Below are positions 10,062-19,330 of a stretch of 64,000 nt of DNA, piece after piece. Numbering within the stretch: position 1 is the first letter of the stretch; the number at the start of each line of letters is the position of its first letter. Below the pieces are notes generated by a model. That model made no database searches. It was not told where the DNA came from and saw only the letters and a program-made list of their open reading frames with translations. Source of the DNA: Stanieria sp964562685 (GTDB lineage Bacteria; Cyanobacteriota; Cyanobacteriia; Cyanobacteriales; Xenococcaceae); contig CAZLUP010000007.1 in assembly GCA_964562685.1 (NCBI GenBank), forward strand, positions 57,513 to 121,512. The letters are read 5' to 3'. A program made the position numbers and the translations under genes.

Positions 10062-10469
10062 CTAGATTCTTTCTAAAAAATATTTCTCAACTCTTTCAGC
10101 TTCAAAATAATTACAGCAAAAATCACTAACAATATTTGGATCGTATGGTTTACAAGAAAAAATTTCTAGATATACTGAGTTATTCAACTCTGAAAAATGG
10201 GCAACAATAGAACTAGTTTCTACAAGTTGAACAATTGTATAACCTGTATTGATCGGTCGATTTTGACCAAATCTTTCTAATAAAGGTTCTCCATACATTT
10301 TCATGTCTAGAATTTCGCTGCACAATCGATTGAGAAAAGTAACTATCTGATCGCGGGAACTTACTTTAGTTGGATTACATTGATAAATATTCAAAATTAA
10401 TTCCCAACCAAAAATGTCTTTGGTCTCAAATTTTAAATTTTCCCTAGGGTTAATTTCTAATTGCCTCAT
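10062..10469 (-). CDS. S-adenosylmethionine decarboxylase (SpeD)-like protein with altered cleavage motif
   Basis: 135 residues from the ATG at 10469; this start is chosen because a strong AAGGAGG lies 9 bases upstream (10479-10485). The C-terminal half aligns with bacterial SpeD. ETSSIVAH stands where Thermotoga SpeD has ESHIAVH, and the catalytic cysteine follows exactly 15 residues after the His (H91, C106 in LEIFSCKPYDP), with the family ending YFEAERVEKYFLERI. So the three catalytic positions (S86 pyruvoyl precursor, H91, C106) are present, but the Glu before the cleaved Ser is Thr and the following His is Ser. SpeD makes decarboxylated AdoMet for spermidine; some homologues decarboxylate arginine or ornithine. 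The substrate here is uncertain. Confidence 0.7.
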   Translation of the reverse strand: MRQLEINPRENLKFETKDIFGWELILNIYQCNPTKVSSRDQIVTFLNRLCSEILDMKMYGEPLLERFGQNRPINTGYTIVQLVETSSIVAHFSELNNSVYLEIFSCKPYDPNIVSDFCCNYFEAERVEKYFLERI

Positions 10470-10603
10470 AGCATTTAACCTCCTTGGAACTAGAATCAAA
10501 GGAGAATCAGCTACAGAACTTACATTAGGTAGGCTTTAGCTCTGCTGACAATACTCTTAAGCCTATCTAAATTGACGTAATGTGTTAAAACTCAACAATC
10601 TTC

Positions 10604-10768
10604 TTAGTTAATATCGTAGTTCTGACGTAAGCTTAATTCGATCTGTCTTAACTTTTGCAACTTTTGCCGATCTTCTTCGGTGATTACTGCGTATTTGTGT
10701 TCTAGCTCAATAATTTCCTCTTGGATGCGAGCAAGCTTGAAACCAACTGTCGTAGCGTTAGTTGTCAT
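10604..10768 (-). CDS. Small charged helical protein of unknown function
   Basis: 54 residues from the ATG at 10768, which is preceded by GAGG six bases upstream; an upstream in-frame ATG at 10831 would add 21 basic residues. The body (FKLARIQEEIIELEHKYAVI through LQKLRQIELSLRQNYDIN) is strongly helical and coiled-coil-like. No family recognised. It lies between the SpeD-like gene and the IS605-type remnant, all on the minus strand. Confidence 0.45.
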   Translation of the reverse strand: MTTNATTVGFKLARIQEEIIELEHKYAVITEEDRQKLQKLRQIELSLRQNYDIN

Positions 10769-10942
10769 TATTTCCTCACCACCTAATCGGTGAACAATCT
10801 GCTGTCTTTTTTTTTGGCGAATTGTAGTCAAAATTAGCAGAGTTGACGGTAACTTTGGATAAGCAAAATTGCTTATCCAACTTTAATATAGCGTAATTAG
10901 AGCAACCCAAAACTTAAATGTTCAAACAGTGACTTCTCCAGA

Positions 10943-10964
10943 CGTTGATGCTACGCATACAACG
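10943..10964 (-). repeat. Imperfect hairpin at presumed right end of the IS605-type element
   Basis: CGTTG-ATGC-TAC-GCAT-A-CAACG forms a subterminal hairpin that overlaps the last tnpB codons and its stop. IS200/IS605 elements carry such hairpins at their ends, and in tnpB elements the right end also forms the 3' part of the guide (omega) RNA. Confidence 0.55.
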
Positions 10965-12288
10965 CCGGCTTCTCCATATTCCTCAGAACAGAGAGAACTT
11001 CCTTTGAGGTACTATTAGTGGTAGAAGCAACTACCACTGGATTCCCTTTACGGCGTTTTATAGTTGGGAACAAGTCCAGCCCAACTCTTTTGACGTTGAT
11101 TGAGCTTGCTATATCTCGGTCAACCAAAAGATTTAATTCTTCATCCCAATAATTTCTGATCTTAAGATCGGTAAAAACGAACTCGTCTTTGTATGGCAAT
11201 ATCATCGATGTATATTGAGAATTTACTTCGACTACCAAAGCACCAGTTTTTTCGCCTATGTACTTCAGTATTTTAAAAAATTGATGAAACGCAGCATCTA
11301 ACCAGGATTTATTTAAACCTGATTTACGACTGTTTCCGTTGGGAAGATAGACACCTTTTTCATCTTGTTTTGGTTTATTCCTTCTACTTAAGCCAGCTAT
11401 ATTTAATTTTTCATGAAAGAAAACTTTCTTCCCAGTAGCCATTAATTTATGAGCCGTTGAGTAAGCATGATCTTTTCTGGCTCTAGCAATTTGCTGATGA
11501 ATTTTAGCTTCACGCTTGGCTAATTTTCTTCTAAATTTACTCCCTTTTTTCTTGAGAGATTTACGTTGAGAAACTTTGGCTAGTTTACTTTGAGATTTGC
11601 GAAATGATTTTAAACTAGGTAATTTAATTCCTTCTGAAGTAGCTAGGTAGTCATTTTCATGCAGTACTGCATCCATTCCCAAGGAATTATCCCAATTAGG
11701 GGTAATGTTTGGCTCAAAACTAGGAACAGAAATATCTTCTAAGCGGAGATTAATGTACCAACCATCTGCTTTTTTTATTAATTGGGCTGATTTAAGTTTT
11801 GCTCCATCTGGTAAAGAGCGATGATGTCGAAGTTTAACAATACCTATTTTTGGAATAGTAATAAATAACCATTTACCCTTAATTGAACAATGATGCAAAT
11901 ATACACCTTCAAAGACTAATGATCGAAATCTAGTAGTAGTTTTTATTCTAGGTTTCCCCGAACGTTTACCATGACAATTACCAGCTACATAACGTTCAAA
12001 AGCTTTGTCAACTCTAGAACAAACTTCTTGAAGTGTCTGAGAAGGGACAGAATTAAAGTCTAGTAATTCCTTACTCCAACCAACCAAAATTAAATCCTTT
12101 TTAATTAAAGGTAACTGTTTCTTTTGTGAGTAAAAATTTGGTTGATCTTGTAATTTCGGTAAATGACAAACTAGAGGACAGCTATTAATATAATTACGAT
12201 TCTCTTCCCACCATTTAAACCTTTCGCTAAGTTGAAAATTATACCAATACCGACAGATACGAAGCCAGCTATGAAAAGTTAGCTTTTG
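10951..12288 (-). pseudogene. tnpB: TnpB of an IS605/IS1341-type element, 5'-truncated, zinc finger absent
   Basis: The frame is open from just inside a TAA at 12289-12291 to the stop at 10951. The part after the TTG at 12087 (378 residues) holds the RuvC-like nuclease triad at D139 (LGMDAVLHEND), E226 (FFHEKLNIAGL) and D325 (VDRDIASSINV). The usual C-x2-C...C-x2-C zinc ribbon between E and D is replaced by cysteine-free sequence (QYTSMILPYKDEF). Upstream of 12087 the same frame still encodes TnpB N-terminal sequence (HSWLRICRYWYNFQLSERF), but no ATG exists before the TAA, so roughly the first 15 residues are lost. TnpB is an RNA-guided DNA nuclease that helps keep IS200/IS605 elements. With its mate tnpA decayed, this copy is probably a fossil, though the nuclease core is intact. 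Confidence 0.8.
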
Positions 12289-12380
12289 TTATGTAGAAAG
12301 ATATAAACGGTATTGATAATTGTATTTCACAATTAGTGTTGTTAAAATAAGGTACGTTAATCATAACACAAAGTTTTAAA

Positions 12381-12568
12381 ATGAAAAATGATTTTGTTTC
12401 AAGTGCTAGAGGAGTATCTGATTTAAAAGCTCATTTAGTGAAGAAATAGACGAATATTACTGGAAAAAATCATTTGGGAACGAGTCTTATTTTATTGCTA
12501 GTTGTGGAGGAGTAACCATATCAGTATTAAGAAACTACATAGAGAATCAAGCAGCACCTAGCCCCTGA
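12381..12568 (+). pseudogene. tnpA: Remnant of IS200/IS605 TnpA (Y1 transposase)
   Basis: The ATG at 12381 starts MKNDFVSSARGVSDLKAHLV, the typical N-terminus of IS605-type TnpA. After a frame change near 12441 comes the C-terminal portion, EEIDEYYWKKSFGNESYFIA through SVLRNYIENQAAP, with the catalytic Tyr of YIENQ retained. The middle of the protein, including the His-x-His metal site, is missing (roughly 70-80 residues by comparison with the usual ~140). It is divergent from tnpB, as in IS605. Non-functional. Confidence 0.75.
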
Positions 12569-12572
12569 TTCA

Positions 12573-12603
12573 TCCAGACATTCGGCTTCGCCAGAATGCT
12601 GGA
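12573..12603. repeat. Imperfect hairpin downstream of the tnpA remnant
   Basis: TCCAG-A-CATTC-GGC-TTC-GCC-A-GAATG-CTGGA begins 5 bases after the tnpA remnant's stop. It may be the other end of the decayed IS element or a simple terminator; no U-tract follows. Confidence 0.4.
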
Positions 12604-12742
12604 TAAATCACGGTTTAGCTAAATTAACAAAAGCGATCGCTTCTCAGATCAAATCTAGTTAAAATGTTACTTTTTGGTTATTTGAGGGAAGAATAAAAAT
12701 GTCAGTTTTATTTATTCTTCTGTTCAACTAAACTAAGTATTC

Positions 12743-15075
12743 ATGAATCAATCTCAGCCAATTGAACATATACTAGTTTTTAAAGAGAAACATAGTAAAC
12801 GTACTGTTTTATTAGAATCAGCTACTTGTTCAATTGGTCGAGATCCGAGTAACTCAATTGTCCTTGACTCGCCTCGTATTTCTCGCAATCATGCTATTTT
12901 ACTAAGATTGACGATCCCAGAATCTGCTCATCATAAGTTTCGTCTCATTGACGGAGATTTTCAAGGAAAACGTAGTAGAAATGGCTTTAAAGTCAATAGT
13001 CATCGATGTTTATCCCATGACTTAGAACATGGTGATGAGATTTGTTTTGGTGAAGATATTGTAGCTAAATATTATGCCGTTGCTAATCAAGCAGATCTAA
13101 AGTTTTTGACCTCGGATCATGCAGAGGATATGAGTGCTTTTTTATCTAACTTAAATGATCCTTTTATTAACATAATTACGGAAAATGTTCCTAATCGGAA
13201 TTTAATTGAAAGAACTTTAGAGCGTTTGGCTTCTTTTCCCGAATTGCTTTCTAATCCAGTTATCGAAATTGACCTATTTGACAATATTACTTATCTCAAT
13301 CCTGCTGCGCTCAAAGAGTTTCCTAATCTTAGAGAAATAAAACTGCAACATCCTCTTTTGACAGATATCGTTGCTCTGGTTCAAGCTAATCAAACAACCT
13401 CATTTGTTCGTGAAGTTGAAGTTGAAGAAAAAATTTTTGAACAGTCAATCCACTATATTAGTGCCAGTGGATTAATCAGATGTTACATTACCGATATTAC
13501 TCAGCGCAAGCAAGCAGAAGCAGCCTTGCAATGGAGTGAGCAGAGATTTCGTTTGTTGAGCGAATCTTCCCCTGTTGGTATTTTCCAAGCCGATGTAGAA
13601 GGTCTTTGTTTATACATCAACTCGCGATGGTCAGAAATTAGTGGTTTAACGTTAGAAGACAGTCTTGGTGATGGCTGGAAAAAAGCTATTCATCCAAAAG
13701 ATTATGAATCTGTATGTGCAGAGTGGCATAAATGTGTTGAAGAAAGACAAGACTTTGCCATGGAATTTCGCTGTTTAACTCCAGAAGAAAAAGTCAATTG
13801 GGTTAATGCTCGTGCTGCTGTACTACGTTCTGATGAAGGTGAAGTCATTGGTTATGTAGGTACTTATGAAGATATCACCCAGCGTAAACAAGTTCATTAT
13901 GAACTAGAAAAAAGAGTTAAACAACGTACTGCTGAGTTAGATTGGAGTAATCAATCATTAAAAGCTGAAATTGCCGAACGCAAACGTGCAGAAGCTGCAT
14001 TACATTCGAGTATGGCAACTAATCGCGCTCTGCTTAATGCGATTCCCGATTGGATGTTTCGTATCACTCAGGATGGTACTTTGGTTAATTTTAAAGCTCC
14101 CAAATCAACTAATTTACCTTTATCTAGCAGTAATTTTTTGGGGAAAAAAATCTACGAAGTTTTGCCAAAAGAAATAGCAGAAGCGGTCATGGATGGAATG
14201 ATGAGGGCTTTTGAGAGTAAAGAAGTTCAAATTTGTGAGTATCAATTGTTAGTTCATCAAAAGATGGTCGATTATGAAGCTCGCATTGCCATTAGTAGCG
14301 ATCGCGAGTTTATGGTTATTATACGTGATATTACTGAAAGCAAACGTAAAGAACAAGATATTCGTAATGCTTTGCAAAAGGAGAAACATCTTAACGAACT
14401 AAAGTCTCGTTTTGTGGCAATGACTTCTCACGAATTTCGTACTCCCTTAGCTTCAATCTTATCTTCTGCCGAATTACTCGAACACTATGGTCATAAATGG
14501 GATGAAGACAGAAAGCTGAATCATCTCAAGCGGATTCAAATCTCGGTCAAACACATGACTGAGTTATTAAATGATGTGTTGTTACTGGCAAAGCAGAAGC
14601 GGGCAAATTAGAATTAAAACCTATCAAGTTAAATTTATCTCAGTTTTGTCAAGAAATAGTCGAAGAAATCCAGATTACAACTACTACTCATCAAATTATC
14701 TTCCATACCCAAAATCAAAATACTATTGCTTGTTTAGATGAAAAACTCCTGAGACACATTCTGAGTAATTTACTTTCTAACGCAATCAAATATTCACCTC
14801 ATCAAAATAAAGTATATTTTGACCTGATTTGTGAATCGACCAAAGCTATTTTTCGGATTAAAGATCACGGGATTGGGATTCCGCCGCCTGAACAAGAACA
14901 ATTGTTTGATTCTTTTCATCGAGCTAATAACGTTGGTTCTATTCCTGGTACCGGGTTAGGGTTGGCAATTGTCAAAAGAGCTATTGATCTACATGGTGGA
15001 ACTATCGAACTTGAAAGTGAACTCAATGTTGGAACAACTTTTATCATTACACTGCCATATATTTCTGTTGAATAA
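12743..15075 (+). pseudogene. FHA-PAS histidine kinase, disrupted by a one-base frameshift
   Basis: The first frame (12743-14611, 622 residues) has an N-terminal FHA domain (GRDPSNSIVLDSPRISRNHA and RNGFKVN), three PAS regions, a coiled coil (YELEKRVKQRTAELDWSN) and HisKA with H563 in AMTSHEFRTPLASIL. It then runs to a premature stop after LLLAKQKRAN. The next frame continues seamlessly as AEAGKLELKPIKLNLSQFCQ with all ATPase boxes (SNLLSNAIKYS, DHGIGIPPPEQEQLF, GTGLGLAIVKRAI), ending at 15075. Family sequence reads LLLAKAEAGKLE here, so one A is missing in the A-run near 14590-14592. The FHA domain would read phosphothreonine, linking Ser/Thr kinases to a two-component system. Either a true inactivating mutation or a draft-assembly error; reads would decide. 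Confidence 0.85.
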
Positions 15076-15095
15076 AGATTATCAGGATCAAGCTA

Positions 15096-15305
15096 ATGAA
15101 AAAAATTTTAGTGAAAGCTTTACTGAAGTTAAATGTGGCCATTAACTTAATCAAAAAAATTCAGCCAGGACAAAAACGAGACCGCAATTTACAAATTGTG
15201 CAAACAACCTGTGTTCAAGAAATTGCTCTACTCAAACAAATCCCTAATTTATTAGAGCTAATTTCTTCGCAACAACAAGAGTTAAAAGAGATTTTAGAAA
15301 ACTAA
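15096..15305 (+). CDS. Small helical protein downstream of the FHA kinase
   Basis: 69 residues (MKKILVKALLKLNVAINLIK...QQQELKEILEN), basic at the N-terminus and helical throughout. It begins 20 bases after the kinase stop, with AGGA in front, so it is probably co-transcribed. No family recognised. It could be an adaptor for the kinase or an unrelated small protein. Confidence 0.5.
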   Translation: MKKILVKALLKLNVAINLIKKIQPGQKRDRNLQIVQTTCVQEIALLKQIPNLLELISSQQQELKEILEN

Positions 15306-15503
15306 ATTAAATACTTTTGCATAATTAATCAAACATACTAAAGTCTTTTATTACTTTTAAAAATTGATATTATCCTCTTGTTTTTTTTAATAATTTTGTT
15401 ACTCTTTTTCTAACGTCAGCAGATAAAATAATTTTAGATAAATAAAAATTTTTCCTAATAAGCTGGCACTAAAAGACATTATTTGTTCTAATAAATCATA
15501 CCA

Positions 15504-15603
15504 NNNNNNNNNNNNNNNNNNNNNNNNNNNNNNNNNNNNNNNNNNNNNNNNNNNNNNNNNNNNNNNNNNNNNNNNNNNNNNNNNNNNNNNNNNNNNNNNN
15601 NNN
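15504..15603. other. Assembly gap (100 N) flanked by the same 55-base sequence on both sides
   Basis: 15449-15503 and 15604-15658 are identical for 55 bases. Contig ends that share exactly 55 bases point to two contigs that overlap rather than a real 100-base gap. The gap falls in the sulfotransferase gene on the minus strand. Confidence 0.9.
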
Positions 15604-15973
15604 TTTTTCCTAATAAGCTGGCACTAAAAGACATTATTTGTTCTAATAAATCATACCAAGTAGATTTTTCTAAGTTTAATTGATTGCGGATAAATTTCTT
15701 TAATTTTTGTTCATCTTCGCCAGAAAAATACAAACCACATTCTAGCTCTGGAGAATCTTTTCTTTCAATCCTTGCTTGAATTCTTCGCACAATATCTTTA
15801 GCTAAGATTTTACCCGTTTCAAGGTTTTTAGTATCTAACCTATTAATTGAATCAACATATTGTAAAAAATAAAAATCATTAACTATAAATAGTTCTGAGC
15901 TTTCATTTAAAATACGAGTCAATAATGTAGAACCACTCCGAGGCATTCCGACAACGATTACAGGGCTAGTCAT
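15604..15973 (-). CDS. Sulfotransferase family protein, N-terminal part (ends at assembly gap)
   Basis: Starts at the ATG at 15973 (MTSPVIVVGMPRSGSTLLTR). The GMPRSGST motif is the 5'-phosphosulfate-binding loop of PAPS-dependent sulfotransferases. About 123 residues are visible before the gap; the family is normally 250-350 residues. If the 55-base duplicated flanks are merged, the frame ends about 20 residues later in non-family sequence (LGKIFIYLKLFYLL...), so the gene may be truly truncated. An upstream in-frame start at 16045 adds a leader that is unlikely to be real. Substrate unknown; cyanobacterial members often sulfate or sense glycans. Confidence 0.6.
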
Positions 15974-16108
15974 AGTTACAATGATAAGTAATGACAAGTA
16001 TTTTATCAATAGATGATTATAATTATCAATAGATAACTCCGACAATTAATCTGAACCCATTGAAAAACTTAGTTAAAATCTAATGGCTGGAGAGGTTTCA
16101 TATTTAAC

Positions 16109-19057
16109 TTAGATAGGAAAACGTTTCATTATGGCGATCGCTTCTTGGGCATTATTCACTAAAGTGGACGAACCATGAGGCATTTGAGGAATTTGCCAGA
16201 GAACGTCTAAAGTCCGTCGCAGCATTCGGACAATATCGCCTTCGTCGAGATTAGTGCTGTCACATAATTCATTCCATTCAATTCCTAATGCCCATTGTTG
16301 AGCGAGTCCAATTAATTCGTATTCTCTCCAAATTGGTAAACCGACTCCATAACGATGTTGAGTTTGGAATAAATGAGGACGAATTTCCCTTAAAACTGAA
16401 GTTTTCGCTGATTTATTTTCGTTTTGTCGTTTTTTAATTCCTAAAGCTTCTAATACTTCTGGCGGTGGGGGAAAATCGCACCAGACATCACCACGGGGAG
16501 TTTCTGTAATCAAGGCGCAAACCGCAGCAGCAAGCTGATGAGGTTCTAAAACTTCTAATTCTCCCGACATAAAAGCTAAAGCTAGCCAGAGTTCGTTATC
16601 TCCACGAATAGTAGCAGCAGCTTGTCCTAAAGCAGTAGGCGTATATTCTTCAAGAGCTTGAAATTCTTGCAAGACTTTGATCAAACTGAGAAATTCATCC
16701 CAATAATAGGATTGATTAGATTTGTGTTTTTGGTACTGAATTTGGGTTCGGTGGAGTTTTTCGCGCAATTCTATTCTTTGTTTGTGGCGTTTAACCAGTT
16801 GACCAGGATTATCCCATTGTTGGAGGGGATGATTGTCTAATTGAGTTTGTAATTGGTCAATTTTTTGTTGTTGTTCGATCACTTCAGGAGGCGCGATCGC
16901 AGGAATTAAGTTATGTTCGATTTGTTTACAAATGGCTAGAGTCTGGGGATCTCCTGGTTGTCCTTTACCCAAGCGAGGATTTTCTAAGGGCGGTAAGGGA
17001 ATTTTCTTAATTGTTGTTGGTGGAAGAAAACCTTGATTAATTTCGGTGATATCAGCATTAGCTGCGATATACCAGTAATTATCAATTCCTAAGCAAACTA
17101 AATTATCTGCTTGACCGGAACCTGGAATTTTAGTAATTACTACTGCTGCTAAAGGTGATGATACGCGCACGTGTTTGCCTTTTAAACCAACGATTCGACC
17201 AGGTTGAATTTGGGGAATCAAAGGTTTAATTGCATTTTTTCTAACCGCTTCTGCTTGTTGCTGAAAGATATCTAAAAGTCGATGTTCTTCTTTAAGGCGA
17301 TCGCGTATTTTTGTATAACTCGCAAATTGTCCAATCGGAATTGGTGCAAGTTCGACATCGAGTTTAGTTAATTCGGTAGTGTAAAGAGCGATCGCTTGTT
17401 GTTCGGGAGCTAGTCTTTTACGTGCCAGATATTCGGCGAAACTTTTTTCTAACAGTTCTTTGACTTCGATTAAGCTATGTTTTTGCAGTAAATTGAGTAC
17501 CATCCCATAGGAAGGAGTAAACCAGCTTCTGAGCGGTTCTGCTTGAGAAGTCGCGAGATAAGCAGCTTCTTTTGCCCCTTCAAAGGGAGTTTGGGTGGTG
17601 ACAACATAACCAACTTCATCTTTACCTCTTCTGCCTGCTCTTCCTGCAATTTGTAAAAATTCGGAAGGAGTAAGCATACTATGTCCGTCATCAGTGCGCT
17701 TGGATAAGGCAGAAATAACCGTAGTCCGTGCAGGCATATTAATTCCTGCTGCTAAAGTAGCAGTCGCAAAAACGATCTTGACTAAACCTAACTCAAATAA
17801 ACGTTCGACTAATTCTTTCCAAACTGGTAATAAACCTGCATGGTGAGAAGCAATCCCTCTAGTCAAAGGTTCGATTTGTTCGATTCTAAGAACTTGGGAT
17901 AGTTGGGCAAGTAATTGAAACAATAAGTATTTTTCGTTGGGATGGTTGGCAAAGTAGTCCCACAAGTCGTTTGCTGCATTGGGATTGGCTGCCAAATAGC
18001 CCCACAGTAAAGATTTGAGTTGAAGATTACTTTGTTCTAAAGTTTGTAATAAAGTTTGTTGTAATTCTAGATTCTCGCCCAGAATAAACTGTAACAAAAT
18101 TGCTTCAATTTGTTGAGCTTCTTCAGGTGTAACCAAATTAAGATTATCTAGATTATTAACTGCCTGATCGCATCCGCGCCGACTAAAGATGATATAGATC
18201 GCTGGCAGCATATCCTTAGCTTGTAACTGTTGAATTGTCTGGATAATGCTAGGACATTCTTTGTTTCTTAAACGTCGAGAATTACCGCCTTTTTCGCGAG
18301 AGTTTCGTCCATTTTTTTCACCATTGCCAGGTTTCAATTTAGGATTGAGTTTGGTTTGTTGAGCATTGAGTAAAGGAAACAACCCTTTTCTGTTACTAAA
18401 ATAAAATCGTAGTGGAACAGGACGAAAATCCGAATTAATTAACTCACAGTGAATCGCTGGCTGTTTAGTTTTAATAGCTGTATCGCTTCTAACGCGATTA
18501 ATCCAATCAGTAAATTCTTCAGCATTACCAATCGTGGCAGAAAGGGCAACTAACTGAATTTGAGTAGGACAATAAATAATTGATTCTTCCCAAACAGTTC
18601 CTCTTCCGCGATCACTCAAATAATGGCATTCATCTAATACTACTGCTGCAACATTCTCTAAAGAAGTTCCTACCTCTCCAATCGGCGTTTCATACAACAT
18701 ATTACGAAAGATTTCCGTCGTCATTACTACTACTTGAGCATTAGGATTAATTAAAATATCTCCAGTAATTAATCCGACTAATTTTTCATCTTCTGCACCG
18801 AATTGATTCAGAAAATCACGAAATTTCTGATTAGAAAGAGCTTTTAAAGGAGTAGTATAAAAAATCCGTTTCCCCTGACTCAAAGCTAGATAAATAGCGT
18901 ATTCTCCCACCAAAGTCTTACCCGAACCAGTCGGGGCGCAGACAACTACCGATTTACCTCGATCTAAAGCTGCGATCGCGTCTTTTTGAAAATCATCAAG
19001 TTCAAAAGGAAATAATTTGTGGAGATTTAACTCAGAATTTTGAGAAATTACGTTCAC
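16109..19057 (-). CDS. Ski2/DOB1-like DExH-box RNA helicase
   Basis: 982 residues from a GTG at 19057. Superfamily 2 motifs in order: Q-motif-like PFELDDFQKDAI, Walker A in CAPTGSGKTLVGEYA, motif II DECH in VVLDECHYLSDRGRGTVWEE, SATIGN (motif III), IASHHAGLLPVWKELVE, FATATLAAGINMPARTTV (motif V) and QIAGRAGRRGKDEVG (motif VI). The C-terminal third (from ~residue 620) contains a KOW/arch-like stretch and the DSHCT-type helical region. Proteins of this length are conserved in cyanobacteria and chloroplasts and are assumed to act in RNA turnover with PNPase or RNase; the partner is not established here. It stands alone, 63 bp from the sulfotransferase frame. Confidence 0.9.
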   Translation of the reverse strand: MNVISQNSELNLHKLFPFELDDFQKDAIAALDRGKSVVVCAPTGSGKTLVGEYAIYLALSQGKRIFYTTPLKALSNQKFRDFLNQFGAEDEKLVGLITGDILINPNAQVVVMTTEIFRNMLYETPIGEVGTSLENVAAVVLDECHYLSDRGRGTVWEESIIYCPTQIQLVALSATIGNAEEFTDWINRVRSDTAIKTKQPAIHCELINSDFRPVPLRFYFSNRKGLFPLLNAQQTKLNPKLKPGNGEKNGRNSREKGGNSRRLRNKECPSIIQTIQQLQAKDMLPAIYIIFSRRGCDQAVNNLDNLNLVTPEEAQQIEAILLQFILGENLELQQTLLQTLEQSNLQLKSLLWGYLAANPNAANDLWDYFANHPNEKYLLFQLLAQLSQVLRIEQIEPLTRGIASHHAGLLPVWKELVERLFELGLVKIVFATATLAAGINMPARTTVISALSKRTDDGHSMLTPSEFLQIAGRAGRRGKDEVGYVVTTQTPFEGAKEAAYLATSQAEPLRSWFTPSYGMVLNLLQKHSLIEVKELLEKSFAEYLARKRLAPEQQAIALYTTELTKLDVELAPIPIGQFASYTKIRDRLKEEHRLLDIFQQQAEAVRKNAIKPLIPQIQPGRIVGLKGKHVRVSSPLAAVVITKIPGSGQADNLVCLGIDNYWYIAANADITEINQGFLPPTTIKKIPLPPLENPRLGKGQPGDPQTLAICKQIEHNLIPAIAPPEVIEQQQKIDQLQTQLDNHPLQQWDNPGQLVKRHKQRIELREKLHRTQIQYQKHKSNQSYYWDEFLSLIKVLQEFQALEEYTPTALGQAAATIRGDNELWLALAFMSGELEVLEPHQLAAAVCALITETPRGDVWCDFPPPPEVLEALGIKKRQNENKSAKTSVLREIRPHLFQTQHRYGVGLPIWREYELIGLAQQWALGIEWNELCDSTNLDEGDIVRMLRRTLDVLWQIPQMPHGSSTLVNNAQEAIAIMKRFPI

Positions 19058-19138
19058 GCGAGGTTCTGTTCAGACTGTAAGCCACTATAAGTAAGTTAGA
19101 TATATTGTTACATCTTTACTAAATAATGACTAATAACG

Positions 19139-19320
19139 AGTTACCAGTTACCAGTTACTAATTACTAATTATGAGGTATGAATAATCAACCCCGCCGAAG
19201 TTGCGCATAACGACCAACAAAAAAACACTACTAACCGATAACTCCATCTGTGTTCATCTGTTCCTTCGCTATCGCTCAGGACAAGGTTCATCTGTGGACA
19301 AACAATTAACCATTAACAAA
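19139..19320. repeat. Intergenic repeat cluster (heptamer-type and ATCTGTG-type)
   Basis: 19139-19175 contains short tandem units of TTACCAG/TTACTAA type related to the AACTGGT heptamer array at 36491. 19246-19310 contains the dispersed ATCTGTGTTCATCTGT sequence split by a short inserted palindrome-like segment. No gene seen. Confidence 0.55.
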
Positions 19321-19330
19321 GCAAAATTAA

